Of a stretch of DNA of 64,000 nt, positions 6,933 to 15,780 are shown one piece after another (position 1 is the first letter of the stretch; every line of letters starts with the position of its first letter). The notes under the pieces were generated by a model, which made no database searches, had not been told where the DNA came from, and worked only from the letters and a program-made list of their open reading frames with translations. Origin of the DNA: JAXLWB01 sp046328715 (lineage in GTDB: Bacteria > Chloroflexota > Anaerolineae > Caldilineales > Caldilineaceae); the NCBI GenBank assembly GCA_046328715.1, contig JAXLWB010000028.1, forward strand, positions 1-64,000, written 5' to 3'. The position numbers and the translations under genes were made by a program.

Positions 6933-9821
6933 TCAGTGCTGGATGAGTGGCAGGTACACACTATGGCTTTTGCCGAGCGAGCCCGGCTGCGGTAAGGTCA
7001 CCGTCACCTGTACCGTGTCAACCGAATGCGCACCGGCGCTATCTGTCGCTGTCAGAGTCAGCGTATGTGCGCCAAGCGTCAGACCGGTGGGCAGCGACAA
7101 GGTCTCGCCCACGCCTAATACCTGCCCATGCTCGTCCGTCCAAACCAGGCGATTGCCCTGCAAATAACCATCTTCAATATCCAGCGCCACCGCTTGTAGC
7201 AGCAACGGCTGCCGTTTATATTGCTGGATCGCACCCGGCCCAGCAATACTCACCACCGGTGCTTTGTTGGCGATGGCCCCGATGGGTAGCGCCTTCGTGC
7301 GCGTCTTGGTAGTATTGCCAGCGATCACCTCCAACTGACCACTGCTGCCCGCCGGTAAGTTGCGCTTGTCGATGGTAAAGCTCGTGCCAGTCAGATTGAG
7401 TGCTAACACTCGCCACGACAGCCCATTGTCGGCGCTGTAGCGTAGCGCGACTGTGACCGGCGTTCCATCTGGACTGCTGGTTTGCCAGTTGACGGTGATA
7501 GAGTTGGTCGCCTCGCTCAGCGATGCTGTCAGCTCCGGCGGGACAAGTGCGGCGATTTGTTCGGTCAGCAGCGTGTTCCCTTTCCACAACTGGATGCGCC
7601 CAAGATTTGCAATCAGCGGCGCAACGAAGCTGAAGCCGTAGTCAGGCACGGCGGTGTGCGTGTCAACCGCCGCCGGTGTAAAGGCGTGACTATATTGTAC
7701 CACGCCATTTGCGTCGCGCAGCTCAACCCGATACGCGCCGGCTCCACCAGCCGCCTCCGTCTGTGTGGTCGAAATCGGCACACTGGCGCTCAACTGGCCG
7801 CTGACTGTATTGCTCAGGATGCTGCCGGCGATCAACAGACCTGATGCCAAGGCTGACGATGGCCTAGCTACTAGGGCTGGTTGCGCCAGCACCTGCAACA
7901 TCTTGTTGTAGTGGTAGGCAGAGACCCAGATCGGTTGGCAGTAGCTCATAAAATCTTTATCCGCCGACGAATGGAACTGGCGCAGATAGACATCGACGCC
8001 CACGTCACCGATGCGCGCATCGGCAAAGGGATAGTCCGGGTCTCCACTCACACCGCAAGGGGCATGATTCAGTCCTAGATTGTGACCGACCTCATGGGCG
8101 GCGACGCCGACCGATTGCTCTAGCCCGGCACTGGTCAGGATATTGCCGCCCACCCAGCCGATGCCAGCCGTGAATGAAGTCAGCCCAGCGACCGCCGCCT
8201 GGGGTACGATGCCATAATAGACGACTTTGGAGGTAGAGGCCGCGCCACCCAGTTCACGATTGCGTATTGCCGTCAGTTGATTGAGTAGCTGGCTCCAGCC
8301 GTTGCCGCTGAGCACGCCGGTGAAGAGATACTCGCTGTGCAGCGTCGTCTGCACGTTGGCGACAGGGTAGAGGTTCTGCAAGTTGGTCAGCCCTTGGTTA
8401 TTTTGGGCGAGATCAGGGCGCATGATCGCTCCCTGTCCATTCGGTTGATACGCAACCGGAATGAGCATAATCTGCAATGTCGGCACATTGACGAAGTTGA
8501 GGGTGCGTTCCGCACCGCGATTGTCGTTATAGTTGTTTTCCTCACCGTCCGGTTCGGATTCACTCGGCCCAAATCAGCAACGAGCCGTCGCTGCTCCAGT
8601 CGCTGGCATCTGGAAGTTCAGGGTATCGCCGAAGTTCTCGCGATTGGGTGTGCGTGGGGCGGCGATGCTGCCGCCGTCGTTGAATGGGCTGATCGGCGAG
8701 TCCGCCAGTTCGACGCCGTTGCGCATCCCATGTAATTTGGCTGTGACACCCAGCACCGGCTCGCTGCTATTCTGTACATGGATGGTAACACGTACAATCG
8801 CTGGACGTCCGGCGACGAGTGGTACGCTGCCATTGGCGGTCTGCACCGCCTGGCTGGGATCGATCCCGTCTACGGTCAGATTCAGTGCCGTCGTTGGCAC
8901 AGCGGTCGGCGTGCTCGTCGGCGTGCTGGTTGGGGTATCGGTAGGTGTCTCCGTGGGGGTACTTGTTGATGTAAAGGTGGGTCCACTGGGGGTGTCAGTC
9001 GGCGTATGGGTTGGTCCAATGGGTACATCGGTTGGTGTTTCGGTCGCTGTCGCTCTGGGGATATTGGTCGGCGTCTCGGTCGCCGTGGCTGGCATGTTTT
9101 CTAGGGTTGTCAGCGCCAAATTATCGATGGTGAAGCCGATATCCGTGATCGACTCATCGCTGAAGAAGAAGATAGCAAGGGTGACATTCGTAAACCCGAG
9201 CAGCGATGGCGGTTGACCCTCACAACTCAGATCGCTGAGGTCGAACGTATCGTGGAAATAGCCATCCGTGTAATCGCCCGAATAGGTGAAGCCGCAGTAG
9301 TTGTAATCATCGAGCGATGCGCCGATGAAGAGACCATCGACGTCTAGCTCGCTGGCACCCGTCAAGGAGAAGGTCACTTTCGAACTCACAGCGTTGGTGA
9401 GATCAAAGGGGCCATAGACAGCCACGTTATCAACATTGTCGGGGTAGTCGGCGTCACAGGGCAAGTCTGTTCCGTCCGCACCGCCGCCGACCGTCCAGCC
9501 GGCATAACTTCCACTCTCTGGATTACAGTCGCTCTTGCCGAGGAGATACTCGCCGCCGCTGGTGCCGAAATCTGCGATCTCCCAGCCCGCTGCCGGCCAG
9601 TCGCCCTCGAAATCTTGCACCATCGTCGCTGGAAATACCGTCGCGTTCTGGCTACTGGCTTGTGCACGCAGCAGTGGATGGGGCAACGTGCGCACACTGT
9701 TGGCTGGCCGATCCGTTTGCTGCGCCTGCGCCTGGGTGAAGGGAACCAACAGACTGGATAACAACACGAGTAATCCTGCCCCCAGCGTTGTCACCATCAG
9801 GCGGAGATGTTGCCAGCTCAT
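6933..9821 (-). pseudogene. Secreted reprolysin-like metallopeptidase with Thr-Pro linker, interrupted
   Basis: The gene starts at ATG 9821 with a signal peptide (hydrophobic 8-27, AQAQA cleavage-like site). A beta-rich domain follows (residues 60-240), then a linker of about 75 residues of TPT/TATETPT repeats, an adhesion-like beta domain, a zinc peptidase site HEVGHNLGLNHAPC, and two further Ig-like domains. The C-terminus is SVYLPLIQH, a motif seen at the ends of many secreted Chloroflexota proteins. Between 8574 and 8487 the frame is broken: the sense text continues as SDGSLLIWAE, then VNPNRTV, then EENNYNDNRG, each in a different frame, giving three shifts with a net return to frame. The consensus promoter at 9899-9927 still stands upstream. 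Confidence 0.75.
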
Positions 9822-9898
9822 GAGATATTGTTTCCTTGTTGGGTTTGGCTATTCTTTGCGGCCTAGAACGGAACAAATAAAGTGAATTGCTTTTTGCC

Positions 9899-9927
9899 AG
9901 TATAGTGGTTTTGAGTAGAGGTGTCAA
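9899..9927 (-). promoter_or_regulatory. Sigma-70-type promoter, TTGACA-17-TATACT
   Basis: The -35 box TTGACA (9922-9927) and the -10 box TATACT (9899-9904) have a 17-base spacer and drive the metallopeptidase gene starting at 9821. The flanks (CACTATACTGGCAAAAAG) are shared with the promoter at 11240-11268. Confidence 0.75.
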
Positions 9928-9954
9928 TCGGATTTTTTACCCTACATGCTACCC

Positions 9955-9995
9955 TCAACAAAAAACAAAGCCGAGTGATCGTCACTCGACTTGTC
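9955..9995 (-). terminator. Hairpin terminator (island repeat copy)
   Basis: GCCGAGTG-ATCGT-CACTCGAC (9970-9990) with one G-T pair, followed on the minus strand by TTTGTTTTTTGTTGAGGG. It closes the esterase unit to the right and lies about 30 bases from the promoter of the next unit. Confidence 0.75.
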
Positions 9996-10010
9996 GGGTA
10001 CAGGGTTTGG

Positions 10011-10190
10011 CTACTTCGCATGCACTGGCGGAGGCGGCTCACCGATCACGCTCCGAACTTGCTCAAATGAGGTAATAATATCTTCAAATCCCGAAAATCT
10101 GCTGTTGCTCAAGATCGTAATAACGGCTTTCCTATCTTGCGACTGGTATGAAGGCAAGTTACTCATTCTAATCAGACATTCTGGACCGCA
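10011..10190 (-). pseudogene. Possible C-terminal fragment of a beta-lactamase-like serine hydrolase
   Basis: The minus-strand frame ending at 10011 reads DRKAVITILSNSRFSGFEDI then a helical tail and PPPPVHAK. A strand ending in 'VIVLSN' followed by a helix is the usual last element of class C beta-lactamase-like hydrolases. No active-site part is present. The fragment is short and the match rests on one motif, so this is tentative. Confidence 0.3.
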
Positions 10191-10219
10191 GGACATACGA
10201 GCGTGTCTATGCTTCGCTG

Positions 10220-11038
10220 TTATCGTTCGGAAAGGACCGCTTGTATTCCGGCTTGAAACAGATGCGCTGGCGATGCACAATGCGTGCAGTTCTCGACGAC
10301 GTGCCTTGTCAGTGACAGCCCTTCGTATTTTCTGCTCTCCAGGCGTGCGGCAAATTGATAGAAATTTGAGACCATTGCCGCCTCGACATGTTCTTCTTCC
10401 GCCCCAACCCCCAAATACAGATGTACTGGTAAAACCGACTGAGAGGCCGCATATGCTGCCTCATAGGTAAACGTCACTCTATCTCCATACCAAAGAGATG
10501 GACTACCTGCGATATAGCTTTTGAAGAGTTGTGGCTGATGAAACAACGCATACAGGACAAATAGCCCCCCAAATGAGTATCCGGCAAGCACTCTGCTTGC
10601 CGGATCAGCACGATAATCTCGTTCAATCGTTGGGATCAGATCGGTTTGAATAAATGATAGAAACTCTGCTGCGCCACCGGTCTGGCGGCTCTGACTCGAT
10701 TCGGTCGGCACCTCGGCAACCGGAGTGAGGTCTCTTGTACGTAAGCGTTCCCATTGCTGCAAGGCTTCATCGAGCGGCTCCTCTACTGGATAGCCGATGC
10801 CGACGACAATTGTCTCGGGAAACTGTCCGCAAAGGGTCATGGTGCGTGTGATGTCGGCAATCATCCCGAAGAAAATGGTCGCATCAGTCAGGTAAATCGT
10901 TGGATAGTATTTTTCTGGGTGGGATGCATACGAGCGAGGAAGTGCGACAGAAATACGAAAGGCTTGCGGAATCGTGTGTGCCGTAAGCGTGCGAACTTCT
11001 GTGCCAAGAAGCGTTGCCTTCACATCCGTGATTGCCAT
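10220..11038 (-). CDS. Alpha/beta-hydrolase, esterase D / IroE-like
   Basis: The 272-residue protein opens with a beta domain (RISVALPRSYASHPEKYYPTIYLTDA), then the hydrolase core: VVGIGYP as oxyanion-loop strand, the nucleophile elbow VLAGYSFGGLFVLYALF with the presumed catalytic serine in GYSFGG, an acidic residue region near VGAEEEHVE, and a late histidine. This order is that of putative esterases related to IroE/BesA, which cut esters of siderophores or acyl-glucosides. No signal peptide is seen, so it is probably cytoplasmic. Its promoter lies at 11240-11268, giving a leader of about 200 bases with no clear gene. Confidence 0.75.
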   Translation of the reverse strand: MAITDVKATLLGTEVRTLTAHTIPQAFRISVALPRSYASHPEKYYPTIYLTDATIFFGMIADITRTMTLCGQFPETIVVGIGYPVEEPLDEALQQWERLRTRDLTPVAEVPTESSQSRQTGGAAEFLSFIQTDLIPTIERDYRADPASRVLAGYSFGGLFVLYALFHQPQLFKSYIAGSPSLWYGDRVTFTYEAAYAASQSVLPVHLYLGVGAEEEHVEAAMVSNFYQFAARLESRKYEGLSLTRHVVENCTHCASPAHLFQAGIQAVLSER

Positions 11039-11239
11039 CCATCTCTCCTTTGAAGTGCGGTCTTGCAGAATTGCGATTCAACGTATCCAAATCAACCTTA
11101 AGCACAAACTTCATTGAACAGACCGATGCGCTATTCATGGATGCGCTTCACTTGTTGTCAGCAGACCGGGTTTTGTGTAATCGTACTTGAAATAGACAGA
11201 GCCGATAAGGATCGTCGTTAAAGTGAATTACTTTTTGCC

Positions 11240-11268
11240 AGTATAGTGGCTTTGAATGGCCATGTCAA
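11240..11268 (-). promoter_or_regulatory. Sigma-70-type promoter, TTGACA-17-TATACT
   Basis: The -35 box TTGACA (11263-11268) and the -10 box TATACT (11240-11245) have a 17-base spacer. The surroundings match the 9.9-kb promoter over about 60 bases, so the two are copies. The 11039-11239 leader to the esterase holds no supported gene. Confidence 0.75.
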
Positions 11269-11309
11269 TCGGAATTTTACCCTTTTACCCTAAAGGTCAA
11301 CAAACCATC

Positions 11310-11348
11310 CCAACAAAAACAAAGCCGAGTGATCGTCACTCGACTTAT
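11310..11348 (-). terminator. Hairpin terminator of the HigBA module
   Basis: GCCGAGTG-ATCGT-CACTCGAC (11324-11344) followed on the minus strand by TTTGTTTTTGTTGGG lies directly after the antitoxin stop. This is probably the parent form: here, and only here, the antitoxin gene before it is complete. Confidence 0.8.
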
Positions 11349-11368
11349 CGGTTACAGGGGTTGGTTGG

Positions 11369-11656
11369 CTACGAAAGTTCCAGAAAGACTTCGGGGTGTT
11401 GCTGGGCGATGCGAAGGAGCATTCGTGCTGAGCCGACAGGTTGGCGTCTGCCTTGCTCCCAATCCTGTAATGTGCGCAAGCTGACACCCATCAATCCAGC
11501 AAACGCAGTCTGCGAGAGTTGCAATTGGGCTCGAATTTCAGCCGGAGGGGCAGGTGGCTGAAAGGTGCGCTTGCGCAAATCGACCTTGCCTGCTTTGTAT
11601 GCTTTGATCTCCTGTAAACCTTCTAGAATCTCTTGTCCGATATCTCGTTTAGCCAT
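11369..11656 (-). CDS. higA: HigA-type antitoxin, Xre helix-turn-helix
   Basis: I start at ATG 11656 (MAKRDIGQEILEGLQ); it overlaps the toxin stop by a few bases (ATGGCTAA), so translation is coupled. The 95-residue protein has a helical N-terminal part, a linker, and a C-terminal Xre/HTH: LSQTAFAGLMGVSLRTLQDW then EQGRRQPVGSARMLLRIA. In HigBA systems, where toxin comes first, the antitoxin neutralises the toxin and represses the shared promoter. The palindrome inside the promoter (11970-11986) is the likely target. Four decayed copies of this gene's end mark other unit boundaries in the island. Confidence 0.85.
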   Translation of the reverse strand: MAKRDIGQEILEGLQEIKAYKAGKVDLRKRTFQPPAPPAEIRAQLQLSQTAFAGLMGVSLRTLQDWEQGRRQPVGSARMLLRIAQQHPEVFLELS

Positions 11657-11959
11657 GTTTGATTTCCTCGGCAATTTTCTTCAAAATCTGTGGAGAGATG
11701 GTACTGGCTTCATTCTTTGTGTACATCGTAATCAGCCAGATTTCTTCCTCCGATACTTTCCAAAAGTAATGATTCGACTGCCGCCTCGTTTGCCCCTCCC
11801 TTCGATTGACCAACGCAATTTTCTAACACCGCCACTTCCTGGAATGATATCACCTGCATTGGGGTAATTTCGCAGATGGTTTTGCAATCCAGCGAATTCC
11901 TCATCACTCAAGTAGTCATATACGAGTTTTGTAAACAGGGAGGTTTCGATAAAGACCAT
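11649..11959 (-). pseudogene. higB: HigB/RelE-type toxin with one-base frameshift
   Basis: The frame starts at ATG 11959 with MVFIETSLFTKLVYDYLSDEEF, continues RNYPNAGDIIPGSGGVRKLRW and RGGSRIITFGK, the usual RelE-family mRNA interferase core. It then shifts: the expected VSEEEIWLITMYTKNE and the ending PQILKKIAEEIKHG lie in the next frame, ending TAA at 11649-11651. One missing A in the run after GGAAA explains it. Without the YTKNE end the toxin should be inactive. A toxin lost while the antitoxin is kept is a plausible decay route; a read error in an A run is the other explanation. Confidence 0.8.
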
Positions 11960-11966
11960 GCAGAGA

Positions 11967-11995
11967 ATTATACGGCATAGCCGTATGAATGTCAA
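11967..11995 (-). promoter_or_regulatory. HigBA promoter with palindromic operator in the spacer
   Basis: TTGACA (11990-11995), 17 bases, TATAAT (11967-11972). The spacer and -10 box contain a perfect palindrome ATACGGC-ATA-GCCGTAT (11970-11986), the expected site for the antitoxin. TATAAT ends 7 bases before the toxin ATG, so the transcript is probably leaderless. Confidence 0.85.
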
Positions 11996-12035
11996 TTGTT
12001 TTCAGATTTTGTTACACGTGACAACTACGCCACCC

Positions 12036-12077
12036 AACCAAAAAAAAAGCCGACTGATCGCCACTCGGCTTGTTGGG
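12036..12077 (-). terminator. Hairpin terminator (island repeat copy)
   Basis: GCCGACTG-ATCGC-CACTCGGC (12049-12069) with one mismatch, followed on the minus strand by a long T tract (TTTTTTTTTGG). Outer arms ACCCAAC/GTTGGGT also pair. It ends the effector-domain operon to the right. Confidence 0.7.
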
Positions 12078-12079
12078 TA

Positions 12080-12480
12080 CAAGGTATTGTTTGGCTAGGC
12101 AAGTTGGCGTCTGCCTTGTTCCCAGCCCTATCGATAGTCGGTTGCTCCTTGCTCTATGGACGCTTGACTGGATGTCCATCGACCAACAAGGTGGCAAGAT
12201 GGTGTTGTGCTTTGAGCTTGCGAATATGCAATTCTTGTTCTGGTTTTCCTACCCAAATGCCAATGTAATTATCTTCCTAAGGGATGTCAGCGTGTGGCAA
12301 TGTAAATCCTGTGGTACTTTGTGTATCGAGAACTGTATGGATCGTACCTTTCAGCCGAACACCCTGTTCACCGGCGTTGCGAATGCGCTGCTGATCCGCT
12401 GGCTGACCAAGCAGATACAAAGCGGGGAACCAATAGCAAGACCGTGATCGCAGCAGCGTCCAGTGTAACTAATGTTCGAT
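12080..12480 (-). pseudogene. Antitoxin remnant and remains of an unknown gene
   Basis: Positions 12080-12130 match the antitoxin's EQGRRQ codons fused directly to its 3' end, so the middle is deleted. Beyond it, one minus-strand frame gives LYLLGQPADQQRIRNAGEQ, then KGTIHTVLDTQSTTGFTLPH, an in-frame TAG, and IGIWVGKPEQELHIRKL. This reads like a real small membrane or OB-like protein with one nonsense codon, but I do not recognise the family. The 12.08-12.52 kb interval otherwise holds nothing. Confidence 0.45.
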
Positions 12481-12517
12481 CCGCTGTTCCAACGACTTCA
12501 CACTCCATATGAAAAAA

Positions 12518-13377
12518 TTATTGTAGATTATTCTTTTTTAGGAGTACTGGTGTTAGGTGCTCGGGACTACCTTGTAGTCTAATTTGCACAACACCAAGTT
12601 TATACGCTTCATCAATGGTACGACCGGCTCCTAATGCTTGATAAAAGCCGATAGCAAATGCGATAGCTGCCTGATCGCCAAGTTTTTGATTCATGCCAAC
12701 CACAAAATTAATATGCTGGGCAATTGCGTTTGCCTGAGTTTCAGAAAAACATGCATTCAACACTACACAATTTACCTGATCCGCAAACTGTTCAAAGAGC
12801 GCTGCTAGCGCATCAGAGGAACAGGATTAGTTTCTCCAGCTATATTTTCAAAACAAAGCTCACCAGTAGCTGTGCCATGTCCTGAGAAATGAACCATCTG
12901 TGGCTGAGTATCCAATAAGGCTTGGCTAATATCGGCTGGTCGAACAGACATCCGCTGTTTTAGGTCGAATCGATCATGTAATTTTGCGAGTTGGAGCCTT
13001 TCTTGAATTTCTCGCATTTCTTGACCGAGCCTTAGGCGCGCCGCATCCGTAGGATCAGATGTAAGAAATAGAATCACGGTTTTTGCATTTACGACAAGGC
13101 TGTCACGAATTAAGGTTGATGAACGGTAATTATCTTCTTGAGGCCATATGTAATCAGGGCGTATAGAGATACAATATTGTAAAAGCGTTGTGATCTGACC
13201 GTGGCGGTTCATAAACGATATTAACTCTAATATCCTAGCTTCTTTGCCCTCGCCACCCAAATTTTCGTAATCAATACCTAAATCTGCACACATCACCTTT
13301 AAGTCATTAATGTTGAAACAGCGAACGATACCTTTACGTAAATCAGCCAGGAATTTCGGTGATGAATTACTGAACAT
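12518..13377 (-). pseudogene. CHAT-domain protease with effector-associated-like domain, frameshifted
   Basis: The first part (start 13377) opens with a helical domain, FNINDLKVMCADLGIDYENL and EARILELISFMNRHGQ, resembling the effector-associated domains (EAD7-like) of bacterial conflict proteins. A caspase-like CHAT domain follows: AKTVILFLTSDPTDAARLRL, the histidine motif MVHFSGHGT, and after the break the cysteine motif VVLNACFSET. The frame shifts at NPVP: the stop codon after PLMR (12805) is avoided by adding one base, giving SDALAALFEQFADQ in the downstream frame. Both catalytic residues are present in the sequence, so the ancestor was probably an active peptidase recruited through its N-terminal domain. 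Confidence 0.75.
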
Positions 13378-13439
13378 AGCCTAGACACCTTTGCAAAACC
13401 ATAGTAACATTACTGAATACCGTCTAAACAAGAGACAGT

Positions 13440-15187
13440 TTATTCGTCTTTGGTCTCAATAAAATGAGCCCCGGCACCGGCAGGGTCAAAGCCATCGGGC
13501 CACGAAGTATATTGATCATAGATAGCACCATTTAGAGTAACAGTAGTAAGGTCTGCATTCCATAAGGAGGCTCCGCGTAAATTGGCTCCGTCTAGCCTTG
13601 CCTTTGTTATACAAAAATCAAAACTCACACTCTTAAAATTTGCATCTCTGAGATCCGCATCTGTGAAATCCGCATCCGCTAAATCTGCACTGACGAATAT
13701 AGCATTGACAAGTCGCGCACCGACAAATTTCGACCGAAATAACCACGTCCCAGTAAAATTCGAGCGCGAAAGGTCTCTTCCTGAGAAATCAATTTCGATC
13801 ATGGTCGTGTAACTAAGATCAACACTACGAAGATTTTGATCCCTCAAACCCTGATGTATCAACTGATGTGAAAGTTGCCAACTTGGCTTTAATTTTGTTG
13901 AATAATTGATTGTAACATCGCGAGGATCAAATCTAATCTCTTTGTCAATTCCGGAGAGATCTGCATTCCGAAGGTCTGCACCTTTAAGCTGTGAGAATTG
14001 AATACCGCAATACGACTGTACTTCGTTACTAGTATACTTTCTTGATGCCTTATTGCTTCTTACAAATCGGGTGTTATATAATTTTGAGTTTTCAAATTTT
14101 GCTAATATATGACCGTACCGATTAGGAGAGGGGCAGCCGTGAAATTCTGCATAACTGAGATCTGCTGCGTTAAAAATAACTGTTAGCGGTCCAAAATCTT
14201 GCCCAAAGAAGCAGCGTGTTAGATTAGCACTTGTTAGATTAAGTTCCCACAGGTTTACGTCTGTGAATTGCGAGCCTGTAAAGTCCAACCCAGACAAATC
14301 AAGATTACGACTTACGTGATAAGAGTACCCTTTTTGTTCACGATCCTCGTTTGTTGTTGTGCTAAAACGATCTACCTCAATGTTGTGCAATTTGATACCA
14401 GACAAATTAGCATTTGATCCTGTCAAGTCGATTAGTGAGAGGTATTCAACTTTTGTGAAATCGGCTTTTGAAAGATTGGCATTGGTGAATATAACATCAG
14501 ACAGACACACACCTGTAAGATTTACACTAGTGAGGTTTGCATTTGTAGGCCGACACCTATTAAATCTGTTCGCGTAAATTGGTGAGTTCTAGGTTGCAGT
14601 TGACAAACTTTGTCCGTCTCAAATTGGCGTTGCTCAAATTAGCCTTTGACAAATCTAAACCAGAAAATCCATGTCCGCTAAACTTACGAGGCTGTCTTCA
14701 CCGAAACATCCACTGTCGCCTAAAAGCGAACTGCCAAGGCCAGGTGTTTTTTGTCAAATTTAGGAAATGTCGTCGTTGTATAGGTTTGAGCCGCAGCTTT
14801 GATAGCCTTTCGGTCTCCAGACCCAACAGAATTCAGCAGCGCGGTGATATTCCTGATATAGGTCTCTAAAATGCTCTTTTGTGACTCAGATTCGATAACA
14901 AGCTCAACGTAATCTTCTTTTTGTTGCTTGGGCGAGGGAAGAGCCTCTATGTCCCCTAGAGAGAGCGCATTGGGGAATTGCTCCTGCACAAGTTCGGCTA
15001 ACTCTACCACTCTTCCTTGCAGGGCAACTTGCCTTAGCAGAGAGTCAATTTTTACTACTTTTGTGGTGCCGGGTAGATTGTCAAAATCAATTCCGAGATC
15101 GGAGCAAAGCAACCGCACTTCATCAATTACGAAGTGCTGATCTATAAGCCTGCGAAGCATTCTAATATATTTTGTTGAACTTGACAT
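13440..15187 (-). pseudogene. Effector-associated-like domain plus pentapeptide repeats, frameshifted
   Basis: The frame from ATG 15187 starts with a domain of the same type as the CHAT gene's (IDEVRLLCSDLGIDFDNLPG, then a helix and EQFPNA), followed by a helical linker, and stops at 14720. Pentapeptide repeats then appear in other frames: GLDLSKANLSNANLRRTKF, then TRTDLIGVG, then NANLTSVNLTGVCLSD, which joins a 356-residue run of A(D/N)Lxx repeats ending at 13440. At least three frame changes lie between 14520 and 14720. Pentapeptide repeats form a right-handed beta helix. In EAD systems a matching N-terminal domain is thought to couple one protein to another, here the CHAT protease 60 bp downstream. 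Confidence 0.7.
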
Positions 15188-15481
15188 GATGTCTATTAAT
15201 TGCCGATAGCTTACAATATTCGCAGTATAGCGTCATCAAGGAACGCTTGTCAAGCGGGTACAAATGAGCAAACTCAGAAGTAGCCTCAACCGTCGAGCCG
15301 CCGCTTATTTCTTATGTCATGCACCTCTGCCGCGTATGTAACAAAATTTTGCTTAATGCCGATGCTTGACAAAAATGTAAACTTGTAAGCGATCTGTCAT
15401 TTTGTGATTAGACTTGATTGTGATGTTCTTTGTATCTTAGAGCCAGTGTTCTTGTCTGGTTAAGGTGAGTTACTTTTTGTC

Positions 15482-15510
15482 AATATACTGGTTTTTAATT
15501 TCCTTGTCAA
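15482..15510 (-). promoter_or_regulatory. Sigma-70-type promoter, TTGACA-17-TATATT
   Basis: TTGACA (15505-15510) and TATATT (15482-15487) with 17 bases between, in a context similar to the 9.9 and 11.25 kb promoters (ATTGACAAAAAGTAACTCAC after the -10 box). It faces the effector-domain operon; the 15188-15480 leader holds no gene I can support. Confidence 0.65.
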
Positions 15511-15567
15511 TTGGAATTTTGACCATACTTTTACTTTTAAACGATGGCGAGCCTTATGTAACTTAGT

Positions 15568-15756
15568 CCAACTTGCCTATTCTACTTTCCCATTTGACAC
15601 TTTCGCGCAACAATACAATCACTTACGCTAGCTTAGACAAACTCTCCATTCATCCGTCTTTTCGGCAAGCGCTCACCTATCGTTGCGTTGGTCCGCCATG
15701 TGATAGGTGCGTGTTAGTAATGCTCTCCATCCGACCGAGCAGGCAATCTTCTACAC
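15568..15756 (+). pseudogene. Decayed copy of the 5' end of the Asp-box propeller gene
   Basis: About 190 bases match the upstream region and first 40 codons of the gene at 16932. The translated remnant QALTYRCVGPPCDRCVLV corresponds to QALTFRCIGPPRGGRVLA, followed by a matching 'HPTEPATFYFG' region with changes. Untranslated sequence before the start matches as well. The copy and the intact gene bracket the diguanylate cyclase, so duplication or insertion has taken place here. Confidence 0.75.
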
Positions 15757-15780
15757 GATAAGTTATGACCAAGCGAAACC

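Noticed and set aside
8487..8576. UGA in the metallopeptidase as a selenocysteine codon or readthrough
   Set aside because: The sense text around it lies in other frames (SLLIWAE, VNPNRTV), so frameshifts explain the stop; no selenocysteine element is visible.
11732..11780. Programmed frameshift in the toxin gene
   Set aside because: There is no slippery heptamer with a downstream structure; a lost base in an A run is simpler.
4634..12077. Hairpin repeats as integron attC sites
   Set aside because: The 12.05-kb copy has ACCCAAC and GTTGGGT arms that fit attC core sites, but the other copies do not keep the GTTRRRY box, no integrase is seen, units have their own promoters, and T tracts follow the stems. 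Terminator is the better reading.
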